Shown here one piece after another: positions 1-12,634 of a DNA stretch of 64,000 bases. The translations under genes and the position numbers were made by a program. This DNA comes from Vicia villosa (lineage: Eukaryota; Streptophyta; Magnoliopsida; Fabales; Fabaceae). The stretch's first letter is position 1, and the number at the start of each line of letters is the position of its first letter. The notes under the pieces are model-generated. The model worked only from the letters and a program-made list of their open reading frames with translations, had not been told where the DNA came from and ran no database searches. The stretch is taken from positions 217,608-281,607 of the forward strand of contig NW_026705918.1 in NCBI RefSeq assembly GCF_029867415.1, in the 5' to 3' direction.

Positions 1-805
1 CATTTTTTGGAATCCATCTCCTATGGAAAATTTGTAGCATGAAATGAGATCTTCAAGTACATCTTTGGAGCATGAAAAATGGTGGCTTGATGAAGAAGTT
101 ACAAGTCTTCAAAGTTGGGTATTTGAACATGACTTTTTCCATAACTTAGAAATTTTTCATAAACCCTAATTTCTTCTTTGAAACTTTTTGTTGATTTTCT
201 TGATTAAACTTGATAAAATGGTTTCATAAATCATATTCCCATGATCCTCTTGACCTTGAAAGTCCATAGTTGATCAAAAATTCCAAAAGTCAAAGTTGAT
301 TCTTGCATAGTTGACTTTTACCATTTGAAAATGCAATTTTCCCAATAATAATGAATCAAGCCCTTCTTGCCAAATGGATGATATGAGTAGGATATAATGA
401 AGTACTTGAGGTTCTTGAACCATGTTTTGAGCCAAAAGATCATGCTTTGACCAAAAGTCAACTTTCCCAATGAATTAGGTCAAAACCCTAATTTGTGTAC
501 CAGATGAATTTGAAAGTTGATGCTCTTGATTTGAAGCACTGTTGAATTTTTTATATGAGGGGAATAATTTAGGCATGTGAGAAGCTTGAGTCTCTTTTTG
601 AGCCATAAAAACCCTAATTGCCTTAGCTCCTTGATCAATCACTCCTACCTTGTGAAACATTGTGAAACAAGCAAACACATTTTTTGTATAATTGAGGTTA
701 GTAATGATGCATGAATGATATTTATATGATATGAATGATGATAATGATGATCAGACTCTAATGCAAATGAAGTGGGATCTTAGGGCCAAAAATTGAGGGA
801 TGACA
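1..805 (-). mobile_element. Partial 3' LTR of an Ogre/Tat-type Ty3/gypsy element
   Basis: On the minus strand an LTR starts at base 805 with TGTCATCCCTCAATTTTTGG and runs off the left window edge. Directly upstream on that strand (806-816) is a purine tract, TAGGGGGCAGT, as expected at the 3' LTR boundary. The text is rich in phrases such as 'aaagtcaacttt' and 'aaccctaat' that I associate with legume Ogre-type LTRs, and the start resembles but differs from the solo LTR at 54902. The 3' end and target duplication are outside the window. Confidence 0.65.
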
Positions 806-2220
806 ACTGCCCCCTATTTAAGTTTCTTCTATCCGGAGATGTGAAGATTAAAATCTTCATCTCGACGTGATAGGAGGGACTTAAATAAAAATAAAGCACA
901 ATTTGGGCCCTAAGAGACCACAAGTATGCTTAAGCTATGATATGAATGCAAGACTTCAACTTTCACGAGGAATGGCAATGAATAAAATAACATCCTTAAT
1001 TCAGAATAGAAGAAAACAGAGTAGCTCCACTGGGAAAGAAATAAATAAAATGGAGAGAGATCATAACTCCATTGGGGACGATCACCTACTATCAACAAGT
1101 GATATCCTAGGCAAAGGTAATACCCGAGACAATGAATATTACCTACTACCAAACAAATGATAGCCTAAGCAAAGGTAATATAAGAAGCAAAGGAAACAAT
1201 TTATCTACTACCATAACAGTGGTAGCCTAAGCAAGGTAAATGACTCCAAGGGCAAAAGATATATCACCTACTACCGAATGAGCGATAGCCTAAGCAAAGA
1301 TGATATAAAAGGGCAAAATATATTACCTACTTAGAAAATTGATAGCCTGATCAAAGGTAATATAAGAAGCAAAGGAAACAAATCATCTACTACTATAACA
1401 GTGGTAGCCTAAGCAAGATAAATGACTTCAATATATCACTTACTACCGAACGAGTGATGGCCTAAACAAAGATTATGTAAGAAGTAAAGGGAAACAATTC
1501 ATCTAATACCATAATAGTGGTAGCCTAAGCAAAGATGAAGAGACTCTAGGAAGAACAATCCATCTACTACCATAGTGGTAGCCTAAGAAAAGATGAAAGG
1601 ACTTCAGAGGCTGGAAATATATCACCTACCATCAAACAAATGATGGCCTAAGAAAAGATGATACAACTCCATCAACAAGATTCCACATAACGAGGTTCAG
1701 CTTCTTCTTTAACTAAATCTTCTACCTAGAAAGGGTAATAGACAAACTCCTTGGAAGGCAACCATTTGATGTGGGGTCTTCACGATGAACTATCTCTATC
1801 ATAATGAAGAGATTAACCATTCATCGGGGATAACTAACAATCTTCACTGGGGATTAACAGACTGCTCCAAAGAGACCACTATCTTCATCCAAGAGAAAAT
1901 TCTGGAACACACAAGTTTCTCAAATAAAGAGAACATCGCTTGCTGTCTGGTGATAAATCCAACTTTCTGGGAATCATAAACAAATTCTTGTTGAGGAGAT
2001 AAGGTTTTCAATTGTGCAAAATAAATGCACTCTCAATCTAGGAACACCGCTTGCTGTTTTGGATCCAATGTTTGTCGTTATAAAGCGAACCAATACTCGA
2101 CATTTCATTATAAAAATTCACAATTCCTAAAGTGGTGACCACCATGAGAAACTTCGATGATCTTGAGGAAGAAGACACTAAATGTGCACCACTAGCATTG
2201 TCACTATTGATAGATAAACT
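806..2220 (-). mobile_element. 3' untranslated region of the Ogre/Tat-type element, with tandem repeats
   Basis: This stretch lies between the polypurine tract and unrelated DNA. It has no long reading frame. About ten imperfect units of roughly 55-70 bp, each around the core 'gatagcctaagcaaag', lie at about 1080-1690, often in pairs with 'ctactacc...agtggtagcc'. Variable tandem repeats between pol and the 3' LTR are a known property of Ogre elements in legumes. No pol sequence is visible, so the element is truncated at about 2220; that edge is approximate. Confidence 0.6.
1080..1690. repeat. Imperfect tandem repeat, about 60-bp unit
   Basis: Cores are seen near 1099, 1160, 1217, 1287, 1341, 1403, 1455, 1520, 1578 and 1642. 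Each unit contains a small inverted pair, 'ctaccat...(a)tggtagcc', so single-stranded transcripts could form short hairpins. Units alternate between 'gatagcc' and 'ggtagcc' variants, which suggests a two-unit higher-order period. Confidence 0.75.
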
Positions 2221-3303
2221 ATCCTAACCTCATAACATTTCCTCTTCAGAAATTTCCAATTTATTTTTCCATTACCATGTTTTGCCTTATTTAAACAATG
2301 AGTTCATAAATCACATCGCTCAGAAATCGTTTCCGATTTAACTAAATATGTTTATGCTGAGTTTGATATGTCTGATTTTCTTCTGAGTTAAAACACCTTG
2401 CCCTTACATACCTTCTGCTTAGAGGATAATATATGATATATTTATTTTATTTGATTCTATTTTACCTCATAAATTGATTCTATTTGAAATTAATATTTAT
2501 TATTTTTAAATTTAAACGTGATTTTTATACTCAAATTTAACATTTAACTCAATTTAACATGAATATTTTCAAACATAAATCATTTTATCTTCAACCCACT
2601 TTTAAGCAAAATCAATCAACTCAATCATTTTATTTTCAACTTATTTTTAATCAAAAATAATTTTAAAAAAACAATTAACTCTTGAATAAATTTTTAACGC
2701 AACATAATCAATAGAATTAAAATCATTCCCCTTTCTCATTTCCCCTTTCTTAATTTGTTTTACGAAGCGAAGATGATCCCTATTGGAACGTACCATAGCT
2801 TAGAGTTTTGAAGCACGATCTTGTTAAAAGTGTTGTGACTGATGCATGATACTCCTTGGCAAGGTAGATCACGGATGGGATGTGTGGGGTCTATACATAT
2901 TACATACACCTCAGTTAAGTAACAAATAACACAACAACAAAATGTAAAAGGAGCAATTGCAAAAAGTGCCAGCGCTGAGGATTAAAAAGAAGTGAAAATA
3001 AAAAGCATTTGTCCATATCATGTCATGTTAGTATGTTTTGTTAATTGAACTTTGAAGTGGATCTATAAAAAAAAATGATGTCGAAGTGGTGTGGTCGTAA
3101 TTTCCAAGCTCATAGAAAGAAACAAAAAAGTCAAGCACAACACAAATCGCGATCTTTCCTTCCTTCCCTCCCAAGTCCCTGTCTGGCCGCCACTATCAAA
3201 ATTCCAATCCATTTCCCTTAACTCCTTTTTATGTTCTAAATAATCTTAAACAACACACAGTTTCCAACAAACAAACACGTACTAATTTCCTGTTTTCTCC
3301 ACA
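2221..3303. other. AT-rich intergenic region and promoter of the downstream gene
   Basis: No gene is seen. About 2450-2670 is a worn relative of the MITE at 3824-4111: it shares 'cttcaacccacttttaagcaaaatcaa'-like text but has lost clean ends. The last 150 bases before the ATG at 3304 are C/A-rich and probably hold the promoter and 5' leader; I could not fix a TATA box. Confidence 0.5.
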
Positions 3304-6300
3304 ATGCTTCGTAACCTCTTTCTATTCGTGTTGTTATTACCCTTCTTATTCTCTTATGTCCATTCACACGAAGAGTCGGGTCCTTGGAGATGCGATTCCG
3401 GGTCAGAGATCCGAATTGACTCCAATTTCCAACCCGGTGTTATTACACTCGATGGTCACGCCGACGATTGGAAGGACATTGATGGGTCCCAGTTCGCCCT
3501 TCTCCCCGCTCTTGACCCTGATGCTGAGAGTGAATTCAATGGCGGAAAAATGAGCGTTAAGGTATTAATTGTACCCTTTTGTTATTCACCAAATTTGTTA
3601 ATTTTCTCATCATATTCATTGTTTTGTTTCAGAGTGTGCATGATGGCCGTGATATTTTCTTTTTGCTGCAAGTTGATAGTGATTACGCATACTCTACTGG
3701 GTAAGCTGTGTCATACAGGGTAGACTGAATCTTGTCTGCGAGTTTGATTTGTTGAGCTTTGTATTAGATTAGTTTAAGTTGTTTGGTTTTGTTTTGGTAA
3801 CATCATCCTAACTACCCATTTTAGTGTATGTTTGCTTTAACGTTTGGAGCAATCTAAATTAATTCTGGTTGTGTAGAATTGATTTTGACATGTTTCGTTG
3901 CTCTGGAGTAGAATTTATTATGTTTTTTAAAATTGATTCTACTTGAAGATTTGAAGATATGGTCTGTAGCTTTTGAGTCTAAAAAGCTGTTCCACCCACT
4001 TTTGCAAAAAAATTATTCAAACATACAGAAATCACTTTATCTTCAATTCACTATTAACCAAAATCAATTTACTTAAAATCAATTTTTTTCACTGCACAAC
4101 CAAACATATGCTTAGTGGGATTTGGATCTTCCCTCCCAAATCAATGTTGCGTTGGATGTGTGGTAAGACTAGAAATGATAGGATTAGAAATAAAAATATT
4201 AGAGAGTATTGGGGTAGCGTCTATAGTAGAGAAGATGGTGGAAAATAGACTTAGGTGGTTTGAGCATGTAGAAAGAAGACTTGTAGATTCCGTGGTAAGG
4301 AGTGTAGATTAGTTGGAGAGAAGTCAAATAACTAGAGGAAGAAGAATATAAGAGAGGTTATTAAGAAAGATCTCGTGATTAACGATTTGGATAGAAGCAT
4401 GATCTTGGATAGAATATTATGACAAAAGTTGATCCATGTAGCCGACTCCACTTAGTGGGATAAGACTTAGGTTGTTGTTTTTGTATAATACTCAAACTCT
4501 AAACCTTACTTTAGAGGAGTTAATTAAGTTGTTTGATTGTTGAATTAGCTTGATTTATTTATCTTGATAAAGTTATAAATAATGATTATGTTATTGAGGG
4601 TCATACATGATTGGATATAAGAGAAGACAAGAAAGTCTTTCTCATATTACTATATGATAATTGATAAGCCTTTAATAAGTTGGTGCGTTTCTTTGGTGAT
4701 GCAGTGAAAGCAAGAATTGTCCCTCTGTTGCACTCATGTTTCCAATTGGGGATAATGCTTCCTATCATAATGTAAGTTGGTGTTCTCAACAATGTGTTCT
4801 CTGAACTTCACTTCATGTTTTTTAAGTATACAAGGGGTTTGGATAAACAACTTAGGCTTCGTTTGGGAGTATGGAGGGGAGGACTTTGGAAGGAAGGAAA
4901 GAGAAGAAAAGAAAGAGAAATCTTCCATCTTATTCAAGAAAGTGATTTTGTTGAGAATGATAAGAGAATACTAATGATTAATATATTTTTAATTTTGATT
5001 ATATTAGAACAACATGAAGGGTTTAAAGATTTTTTTCTAAACCCTCCAAAACTTATTCGAGTTCCCCCAAATCAAAGAGATTTTGTGTTATGAAGAAAAG
5101 TGGACTCCCCATTGAAGTTGGGGTCTATCATTTCTTAATTTTTCCTTTCCTCAATTTTCAAAAGATCTCCTCTAAACTCTCAAACAAATCCTTAGCCTAT
5201 GTTTGCGAGTTGGATTTTGGAGGACTAAGTCCATATTTTGATGTATATTTTATATATTTAATTAAAAGAACATGATAAACGATCATATAATACTTCAATC
5301 ACACTTACTTCATTTTTCAAAACATTTATAGTATCCTCAATTTAAATAAGAAAAGTATGTTGCCCCCTCCCCTCCAAAACTCAACTCACAAACAAAGCCT
5401 CAATGAATCTGTATGATTGACTTATTTGAGCTTATCTATTGACATTAACACTTCTGATTGTTTGGCAGAGCTTATGATGTATTCATAAGCTTTTTTCAAC
5501 TTATTTTTATAAGCTCTCCAAGATTGTTTGGAAATAGCTTATGATATGCTCGTAAGATGTTTATAGCTTGTTTCCATAAGCTCTGCAAGATAACTTATGA
5601 AAATAGTTTATAACTAATATCAAACTTATTTTATTTTATCTTTTGTTATAGAAATAGCTTAGACATCTACTTATATGACAAAATTTTATATTATAAGCAC
5701 TTAATTAATTTGTTTATCTAACCGTGGCCTTAATCGAACACTTTCAGATAGTGCTTATGGTAAACATATTTTTGTATAAGCTGTTTCTAAAATTGAAGAA
5801 GGAATTTGAGAAAACTTTGTTATAAAGCTTTCTATAAAATATTTTTATAAGCTATTATGGGAAGCTTATCAAAAAAGTTGAAATAATTTATGGACATGTC
5901 ATAAGTTCTTTTAAACACTTATGCATAAGTGGTTTTGTTAGAAGATTAGCCTAAATAACTTCTTCATAATACATCTCTTATCCTGATCTTACTGAAAGAT
6001 CTTTGTGAAACATTGATTGATAAAAAAAGGTGTTAATTGTTATAAGATGGGTGGCTGTGAGGAACATTCAACCACATGCACGAGTAAGACCTGCAAAGGT
6101 CATGAAGTGGACATTATGCACTTTTCAATTGGAAATGCTATTCCAGGACGACTTTATGGTGGGAATCCCATTAACAATAGAGATGCAAATGGCGGCGACA
6201 GGTGATTAATAGAAAATCTCCTTGACTTTCACCATATTAGTTGAGAATTTTAAGATGATTCTAACTATAACATTGCTATCTTTTCACTACATGTGTTAAT

Positions 6301-9300
6301 TCAGTTTTGTATTATCGTCCATACAGGTTTGGCCATTTGGTTGATCTTTATGCCTGGAATCCGCATTGCAGATACTTGGATGGAATGGGCCCTGCGAATT
6401 CTGGTATGTATAAACGTAACATCTTTCTAAAATCTTGACACCACTACTTGCTTCAGCCGCATAAGAAACAACGAGATATTGTTTTAAGCCATGCATGAGA
6501 ATGTAAATTAGTTTATTCCTTTAGCTTAGCTATGTCAAATCAAGGTTTGTGTTTGATATAAATCTCTACTTTGCATTATAATAAAGTTATTTCACACATG
6601 TTTTTGTAAAATAAATTATCTGTGTCCCACACATCCAATTTTATAATTGGTGCTACTTAACAAGATAAAAGTGGATTCCGAAATGATTAAGCACTGATTG
6701 GATTTGAGCATGAGCATGATGTCTTAAGTTACTTTAAGATTGCTTCTTCCACTTGGTGTTTTAATGCTATGCTAAGATTACGTAGACAACTTATTAGTGC
6801 CTAATTTAGATAAAGACGATAAGCAGATAGTTATGTTTGAAAGTGACATACAGAAGATTGACAAGTGCATTTGTTCGGAGTTGGGACCACACTTCATGAT
6901 TCTCTATATATTAGTAGTCATACTTGCCTTTTTCATCATTTCCTTCATTTGTTTCAATGTGATTTTTTAATCACTACTTTCTGTTTGTGGCCAAAATGAC
7001 AAAATATGAGCCCCATAATGCCAAACAAGTTTGTTCCTTTTCTTTTTCTTAGCAAACCATCATTTCGTTGAGTAACTTATTCTTTCTCTCTTTCTACAAC
7101 TTCTATCTTTGATCTCTATGAGAATTGTGAATTTACATATATACATTTTATGTATAAAATTGTTGGCCATTTTGTAGCGTCAAAGATGTGATAATGTGTC
7201 TCTTTTCGAATTGTTAGAGACCTTCAAAGGAAGACACTTCTCACCTCGTGACCTTACAATTAGATATATAAGCTATAACCCTACAACGTGGATTATACAT
7301 TTAATCTTGTTTTCAACTCCCTTCTTTTGTTGATGATTTTCTCCGTCGTTATGTAATTTTTATTCTAGTGACATACATTAAGCATTGCCCCTGTTCTGTT
7401 TTCAGTTAATGATTCTAGTGCACAGAATGACTGGAAAGGTGCTTGGTGGCATAGTGGCTTTACAGTTCACTCAGGTAATTCTTTTATAGATTTGGTGGTG
7501 AAACTGTGACATGACTACAACCACAATTTAAAACTTTGTTAAAGTATGCCGCCGTATATGTCTATATGCTAACCATGAACTGTGATGGACCCATGGATAT
7601 TTTGCAGTGGGAACAATACTCATAAATTTCTTGTAATGAATACATATAAAACATAACTTTTATTTTTAATGGCAAATTGTTAGAATATATTTACACTCTT
7701 TCCAGACCTTGAACCCTGGACCTCCAACTCCTTTTTATCCCTTAACTCAACTGTTTCAAGACCTCCAACTCCTTTTTAACCCTTAACTGTTTCAAGATCG
7801 TTAAGCTATACCTCTCACTCTATATATAAAGTAAATAAAGGATAACTATATTTTATACAAAATGGGGTAACGGGATAACCCCTAGACTAATTATAGGAAT
7901 AATCTATAGAACATATATTTAATTTAAAACCAAACAAATAAATGAGGAAGAAGAGGAGTAGAGTTATTAAACGACTATTATTTAAAAAAAAAAAATGACA
8001 ATATGAATAAAAAAGAGAAAAGAAAGAAGAAGAAAAAAAGAGAAAAGAAAGAAGAAAAGAAGACTTCTAAAAAGAGTAACAAAGAAAAGAAATAAGAAAG
8101 AAGAGAAAAGAATAAGAAAGAAGAGAAAAGAAAGAAAGAAGAAAAGAAAAAAGAGAATAGAAAGAAAAAAGAAGAATAGAGAAGTAAAAACCAACTTGAG
8201 AAGAGGGGATTGCAAGCGGCGACGCTAAGAAACGAAGCAAACGGAGGCAACGACGGTGAGAAACGAAGCAGACGAAGGCGACACAAGGAAGAAGACCGTG
8301 AGAAGAAAACTCTGAAAACTGAAATGAAAGCGTGTGAGAAGATTGAATCCTTTGTATTGTGTTCTGAGTTGGGGAAAATTGGAAAATTTTCACAAAATTC
8401 CTCCAACGTTTATTTATTTTAAGGGTAAATCTAGATTTTCGCATTCAAAGCCGCTCGGGTCTCTACATGTAACCAGAGTTATCAAATATCTGCAATTGTG
8501 GCGCTATGGCGGGTATACATGGCGGTATTTGGGCACACCGCAATGGTAAATATCGGCCGATATTGCATATTTTTCCGCTATAATCCGCTATAACGGCGCC
8601 ACAGTGTCCAGTATGGTGGAATTTTGGCTCTCCGCCATGGACAATAATGTAAGTAATTGAATAATTATTTACCATTTCTCTCTCAATTTTATATTTGATT
8701 CTAGATGATATTCATAGCATAGAAAACTCTTTCAATTATTTATCAAAGATAACTCTAAAAGTAAATATTCCAATAGATATACTATATGTTTTGAAGTCTC
8801 CACAATTTTCTTTAGAAAGATCACTAATCTCCCCTAATTTCCAAGCTAGGGCTAGGGATTTTGTTTTGGTGGAGTGGCTCATAACATTTTATGATTTTGA
8901 TTTTTACAAATAATAGTGGGTTAGTTGTTTTGAAATTGAGAAAATAGGAGAAGCACTAATGACATAAAATAATTTTACATTATCCAATGTATGATGCATA
9001 TTCCGCCAAATCACGAAGATATTTTAAAATAACTTGGTTGACATAGCAGACTAATAGTTTTTTTATTGGGATGACAGTGTAAAACTATTTTACATTGCGC
9101 GCATCCTTTAATCTCTTTTAAATTTTCCTTTCATTCATCTTAATACTTAATACATTATTTTTTTATGAAGAAATAAATACATTTATATGTATATGTTTTA
9201 AGTAAAAACCAACAGGAGGGCTAGGGTTGGGTCTAGCAGGAGGGGTTAGTCTCCTACAACATGGCAAACCAAGGTCCGAATCTTGACTTGGAGAGACACT

Positions 9301-11563
9301 CATACTTAGTGTCAGAAAGTGCTTTGAATAAGATTATCTTCTGTGGAGGAAACTTATGGGAAACCAAAACAATATATAATAAGTAAAAAATTGAAAATAG
9401 AGCATGAATTGTGAATGTCATGCATAGATGATATATAGCATGTCTCTGCATCATTTATGTCCTGTCTTGTGAAATTCTACCTCAACAGCACTTCAAAAAT
9501 TTTCAAATGTGTAATTGCCTACTGCTTTCAATAAATTAATATAATTGATGCTGTTTCATCTAGGTAGGTTAATATAATTTCCACTAAGTGCCAAAAGTTC
9601 ACTGATCTGTAAAAGAAGGACGACTCTCACATTACAAGTCGGTTTTCTAAGGGGGGTTAGAATTCCGCATTCATTGTGGTTCGTTCCTAGTTGTCTAATT
9701 GTAGCATTTTGGTTTCCTTTATTGCAACCTACAACACCTTCTTTATGTTGGGTGTGAAGGGGTGAATTTAGTCTCGTATTGTCTAGAGATATGGCCAATG
9801 TTGTGTTTATAAAGTTTGGGCAAATCTCACCTTGGAAGGTTGAGTTAGGCCCAATCCAAATTTTAAGAGTTTAAACGTATTTTAAATTAGTTATTTATTT
9901 TTAGGATTGAGGAAATCTAATATTATGTTAACCTTCACTCCAATAGAACAAGGAAACGAGCAGAAGCTTAGTGCATAAGGAAGCCCTACTTTAGGAAATT
10001 GAATCACCTACAGTCAGGTTTTTGTCGCATTCACACCGTCAAAATGTTATTTATTAACCGTTTGATCTTGATCGCACGGCTCAGTAAAAACAGATTTGAT
10101 TTTCTCAAAATTACCAGTTTTAAATCAGAAGTGTCTGATCTTGATCAGACGGCCAGCTACGGTTGAATACGTGAATGCATGGTTTTTTGACTGAAGTAAA
10201 TATGGGTTCCTAATTTGATGAGATTTTTGTATTACTTAAAGATTATATATACTTTGTATTATTCAAAGACTAAATTTATATTAAAAAGGCTTCTTCTAAT
10301 GTATACAAGTCAAATAGGTGTTGTATGATGCTCAAGTTTTTTTCACCATTGGATCAAAGAGATCTACCAAATATTAGGAGCACTAACTATACTAAATCCT
10401 TCTCTCCTCATCTCACGGCACATCTAGTTCCCTCTACCTCATTGCCATCCACATCACCATCTCAGACGGCAACTTTACCGCTGATCTCTCCTTTCCTCTT
10501 CCTTCTCTGTTCATACGATCCACCTCCACCAGACCCAAATCTGTATTACTGCAAAGAGAAGCAGCAATTCTGACAGAAGCTTTAAATTGACATCTTTGCC
10601 TTGAGCAATCCACAAGGTCATGAGGTGACCGATGTTGGGAAATTGGTTCGTGCCGAGGGTTGGGCTTGCGTTTGGGGTTAGGAGGAGAGAAGTAGATGTT
10701 GAATTTGAAAGGAGAAGAAGAAAGGGAAGAACAAGTAGGCAAGGGAGAACTCTGTAATTATTAAGGGATTAAATTGATGACAAATCCGTCTTATGCTTAA
10801 GCATAATTTGGATTCTATTGCAAGTTGCAAACCTGTATATGATATGAATATCGGTCGGAGATGCATCAGTTAAATTATGAAATCTGTTTTTCTACTCTAT
10901 CATTTAGTTTTTCTGCATCGTTTTGCTATAAATTAAATTACTACTTATATGTTTATCTATAACAGGTTTTGTACAGGATGAGAGTCCTTATGCAGAAAAT
11001 GGAAAAAAGGGCACATATTTTTTTGAATTCTCCAGACCTTTGAGGACTATGGATCATCTGCAACAGGTTAGAACATAGAAACGTATACGCCGCATTCTGA
11101 AGTTTTATTTGCTTAGGGATTATGGATTTATTTGAAATTCAACAAATTGTAGCGATATCGTTAAAATGTTGCAAGTGCATTGTTGTCTTAAAAGACGATG
11201 TAGTGATTGATATCTATCTGCGCAAGTAAAATGGTACAAAATTATGACTTACAGGATGTGCAATTTACCCTCGGCGCATCAAGCAAGATGTCAGTCGCAT
11301 TTTGGTATCCAGTAGACGGTCAGCCATGGCACGGTTCGGGACACTATTCGATTAACTGTGATTGGGTTGCAATTGATATAGCTCAGAGCAGTTCCGCGTC
11401 TTTGATTGGCAAGTCAGTAGACACAGGATCAAGTAGCTCATGGAATATTGCAAGTGCATTTTCACTTATACTTTCAGTAGTAGCACTTTGTGTGTCTGTG
11501 TTTGTGAGTTATAGAGTGTTACACCCCAAGGGTGTTCAGTTTACTCCAATGGAGGAGCTTTAA
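3304..11563 (+). CDS. Ethylbenzene dehydrogenase-like haem-binding domain protein, membrane-anchored (8 exons, 367 aa)
   Basis: Exons: 3304-3561, 3633-3700, 4705-4771, 6047-6201, 6327-6403, 7406-7474, 10966-11066, 11255-11563. All introns are GT-AG and phases join without a stop (1,104 nt). Residues 1-21 form a signal peptide (LLLPFLFSYVHS). The middle holds the plant form of the 'cytochrome c-552/DMSO reductase-like haem-binding' fold, with CPSVALMFPIG near 114-124 and a Cys-rich GGCEEHSTTC segment near 133-142. One hydrophobic helix lies at about 329-351, followed by a short tail. Likely secretory-pathway, anchored near the C terminus, domain on the lumenal or outer side; substrate unknown. 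The small exon at 4705 is easily missed but restores frame. The start is the only ATG followed by a signal peptide. Introns 2 and 6 are large (1.0 and 3.5 kb) because of transposons. Confidence 0.85.
3824..4111. mobile_element. Tourist-like (PIF/Harbinger) MITE in intron 2
   Basis: Ends are GTGTATGTTTGC and CAAACATATGC, imperfect inverted repeats, flanked on both sides by TTA (3821-3823 and 4112-4114), the 3-bp duplication typical of PIF/Harbinger elements. It is 288 bp, AT-rich, with 'aattgattttgac'-type internal text shared with the elements at 12336 and 50001. Confidence 0.7.
4143..4485 (+). pseudogene. 5'-truncated LINE (L1-type) 3' end in intron 2
   Basis: The translation gives the C-terminal end of a plant non-LTR ORF2: MLRWMCGKTRNDRIRN in one frame, then after a 1-nt shift VEKMVENRLRWFEHVERR in another. 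It closes with 'cactta gtgggataagactt' and a run of GTT/T, the usual 3' tail of this LINE family. Same strand as the host gene. Non-functional. Confidence 0.75.
4853..5400. mobile_element. MITE-like element with inverted ends in intron 3
   Basis: The left end AGGCTTCGTTTGGGAG is mirrored by CTCACAAACAAAGCCT at the right end, and 'ggaggggagg' is mirrored by 'ccctcccctcc' just inside. A further copy of the end sequence lies internally near 5195-5222, so a second insertion or a duplication is possible. I could not settle the target duplication. Confidence 0.55.
5425..5960. repeat. AT-rich palindromic repeat around 'cataagct/agcttatg', intron 3
   Basis: Many alternating copies of AGCTTATG and CATAAGCT/CATAAGT lie on both strands over about 530 bp, giving extensive potential foldback. 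It looks like a worn foldback MITE. Ends and family not determined. Confidence 0.45.
7980..8190. repeat. GA-rich low-complexity tract in intron 6
   Basis: About 200 bp of (A)nG repeats such as 'aagaaagaagaaaagaa'. The long Phe/Ser frames on the opposite strand come only from this composition. Confidence 0.8.
8191..8660. other. Non-coding part of intron 6 with GC-rich palindromic segment
   Basis: Following the purine tract, 8505-8640 is unusually GC-rich for this window and repeats 'ggcgctatggcgg'/'ccgccat'/'ccgctat' on both strands, like the remains of a foldback transposon. No clear ends or target duplication. Confidence 0.35.
8945..9112. mobile_element. Small foldback MITE-like element in intron 6
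   Basis: 'cataaaataattttacatt' near 8962 is mirrored by 'cagtgtaaaactattttaca' near 9076-9095. This 'agtgtaaaattattttacac' terminal signature is one I associate with common legume MITEs. Boundaries are approximate and no duplication was fixed. Confidence 0.5.
9600..9875 (+). mobile_element. TRIM-like miniature LTR element remnant in intron 6
   Basis: At 9780-9860 the text 'gagatatggccaatgttg' then 'aaagtttgggcaaatctcac' then 'ggttgagttaggcccaa' matches the widespread plant TRIM LTR as I remember it. Its latter part occurs a second time, more worn, at about 9624-9660 ('tctcacattacaagtcggtt'). Two LTR pieces around about 100 bp fit a decayed TRIM. Ends are uncertain. Confidence 0.45.
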
Positions 11564-12335
11564 ATATTGTATTAACAGCTTGAGTTTGGGATTGTACTAT
11601 TCATCCACGATTGTACTAGATAGGTTTGTAGTACTGTTTAGTGCTTTCTCTTGCCTTATTTTTAAATTCTATTTGAAGCATTACTTTAGTTATTTTACAT
11701 AGTGTCTGAAAAGTGTCTAGTTCAATAGTCAAGTATAATGGAGCTCCATCCTGTGCTTAAAGTAAAATTGGATTAATAATATACTAATATGTATATATGT
11801 ATAGCTGAACTGAATTAAAGGCATTAGGTAATGCAATGGTTGATGTTATTGTCATACAAGTATTTCAATAATTAAACATTTTATTGCAAGGAGAACAAGA
11901 GGGGGAACTTTAGATGAACTGAAAAGTAATTTCTTCTTGCTTGAAGGATTCTAATAAATAGTGTTCAACATTTTGTCAACAGATATAAATGAGATTGATC
12001 TTCATACACCTATGCAATATGCATGATGATTGTCCAAATATTGATTTTGATACACTATTAGTATGAAGTATGTATCTTCTATTGGATATTAGATTCAGAG
12101 TAGCATGCTCACATTTTCAATTAAGAGAAAGATAGGGTCTTGTGGAGCTGCTATCTCTATTTATGTGGGACTGACTCGTTTTTTACACTTTACACACTCT
12201 GGCTAAATAAGTAAATTATTATTGAAATATAAGTGAAATATCTTTAACTCTTTTTGAGGTGCTTTGTCTAAATAATTAAATACTTAAAAATTACAAATAC
12301 ATTATGCATATTTAAGGAATTTATTTAGATACTAA
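11564..12335. other. 3' UTR and intergenic region
   Basis: The first part probably contains the 3' UTR of the haem-binding-domain gene. The rest is AT-rich with no gene or clear repeat. Confidence 0.5.
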
Positions 12336-12634
12336 GGGTGTGTTTGGATTGACGGTGTTCTAGCAAAATTGAATTTGGTAGAATTGAGTTTAATGGAATT
12401 CATTTATAGTTGGATACATTTATGTAAATAAAATAAACAATAAATTACAATGTAAAAATCATCCAAAATCAATTCTGAAAGTAGAAACTACAAATTTTAA
12501 CTTCAAATAGAATCAATTCTGAAGACAAAATCAATTCTAATTTTGCTTAATCAAACATCTTAAAATCATCCAAAATCAATTCTGCATCTTTAGAATTGCT
12601 TTTGGTCTTTCCAAAAGCCAAACCAAACATGCAC
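12336..12634. mobile_element. Tourist-like (PIF/Harbinger) MITE, 299 bp
   Basis: It begins GGGTGTGTTTGGATTGACGG and ends CCAAACATGCAC, with TAA on both sides (12333-12335 and 12635-12637). The first 20 bases are the exact reverse complement of the right end of the element at 50001-50476, so the two are family members in opposite orientation. It lies between the 3' ends of two convergent genes. Confidence 0.8.

Noticed and set aside
1080..1690. CRISPR-like spaced repeats
   Set aside because: Eukaryotic context, imperfect units without unique spacers of constant length, and a transposon 3' region explains them.
7978..8444. Phe/Ser-rich minus frames of 125-142 codons
   Set aside because: They are the complement of a GA-rich low-complexity tract inside an intron.
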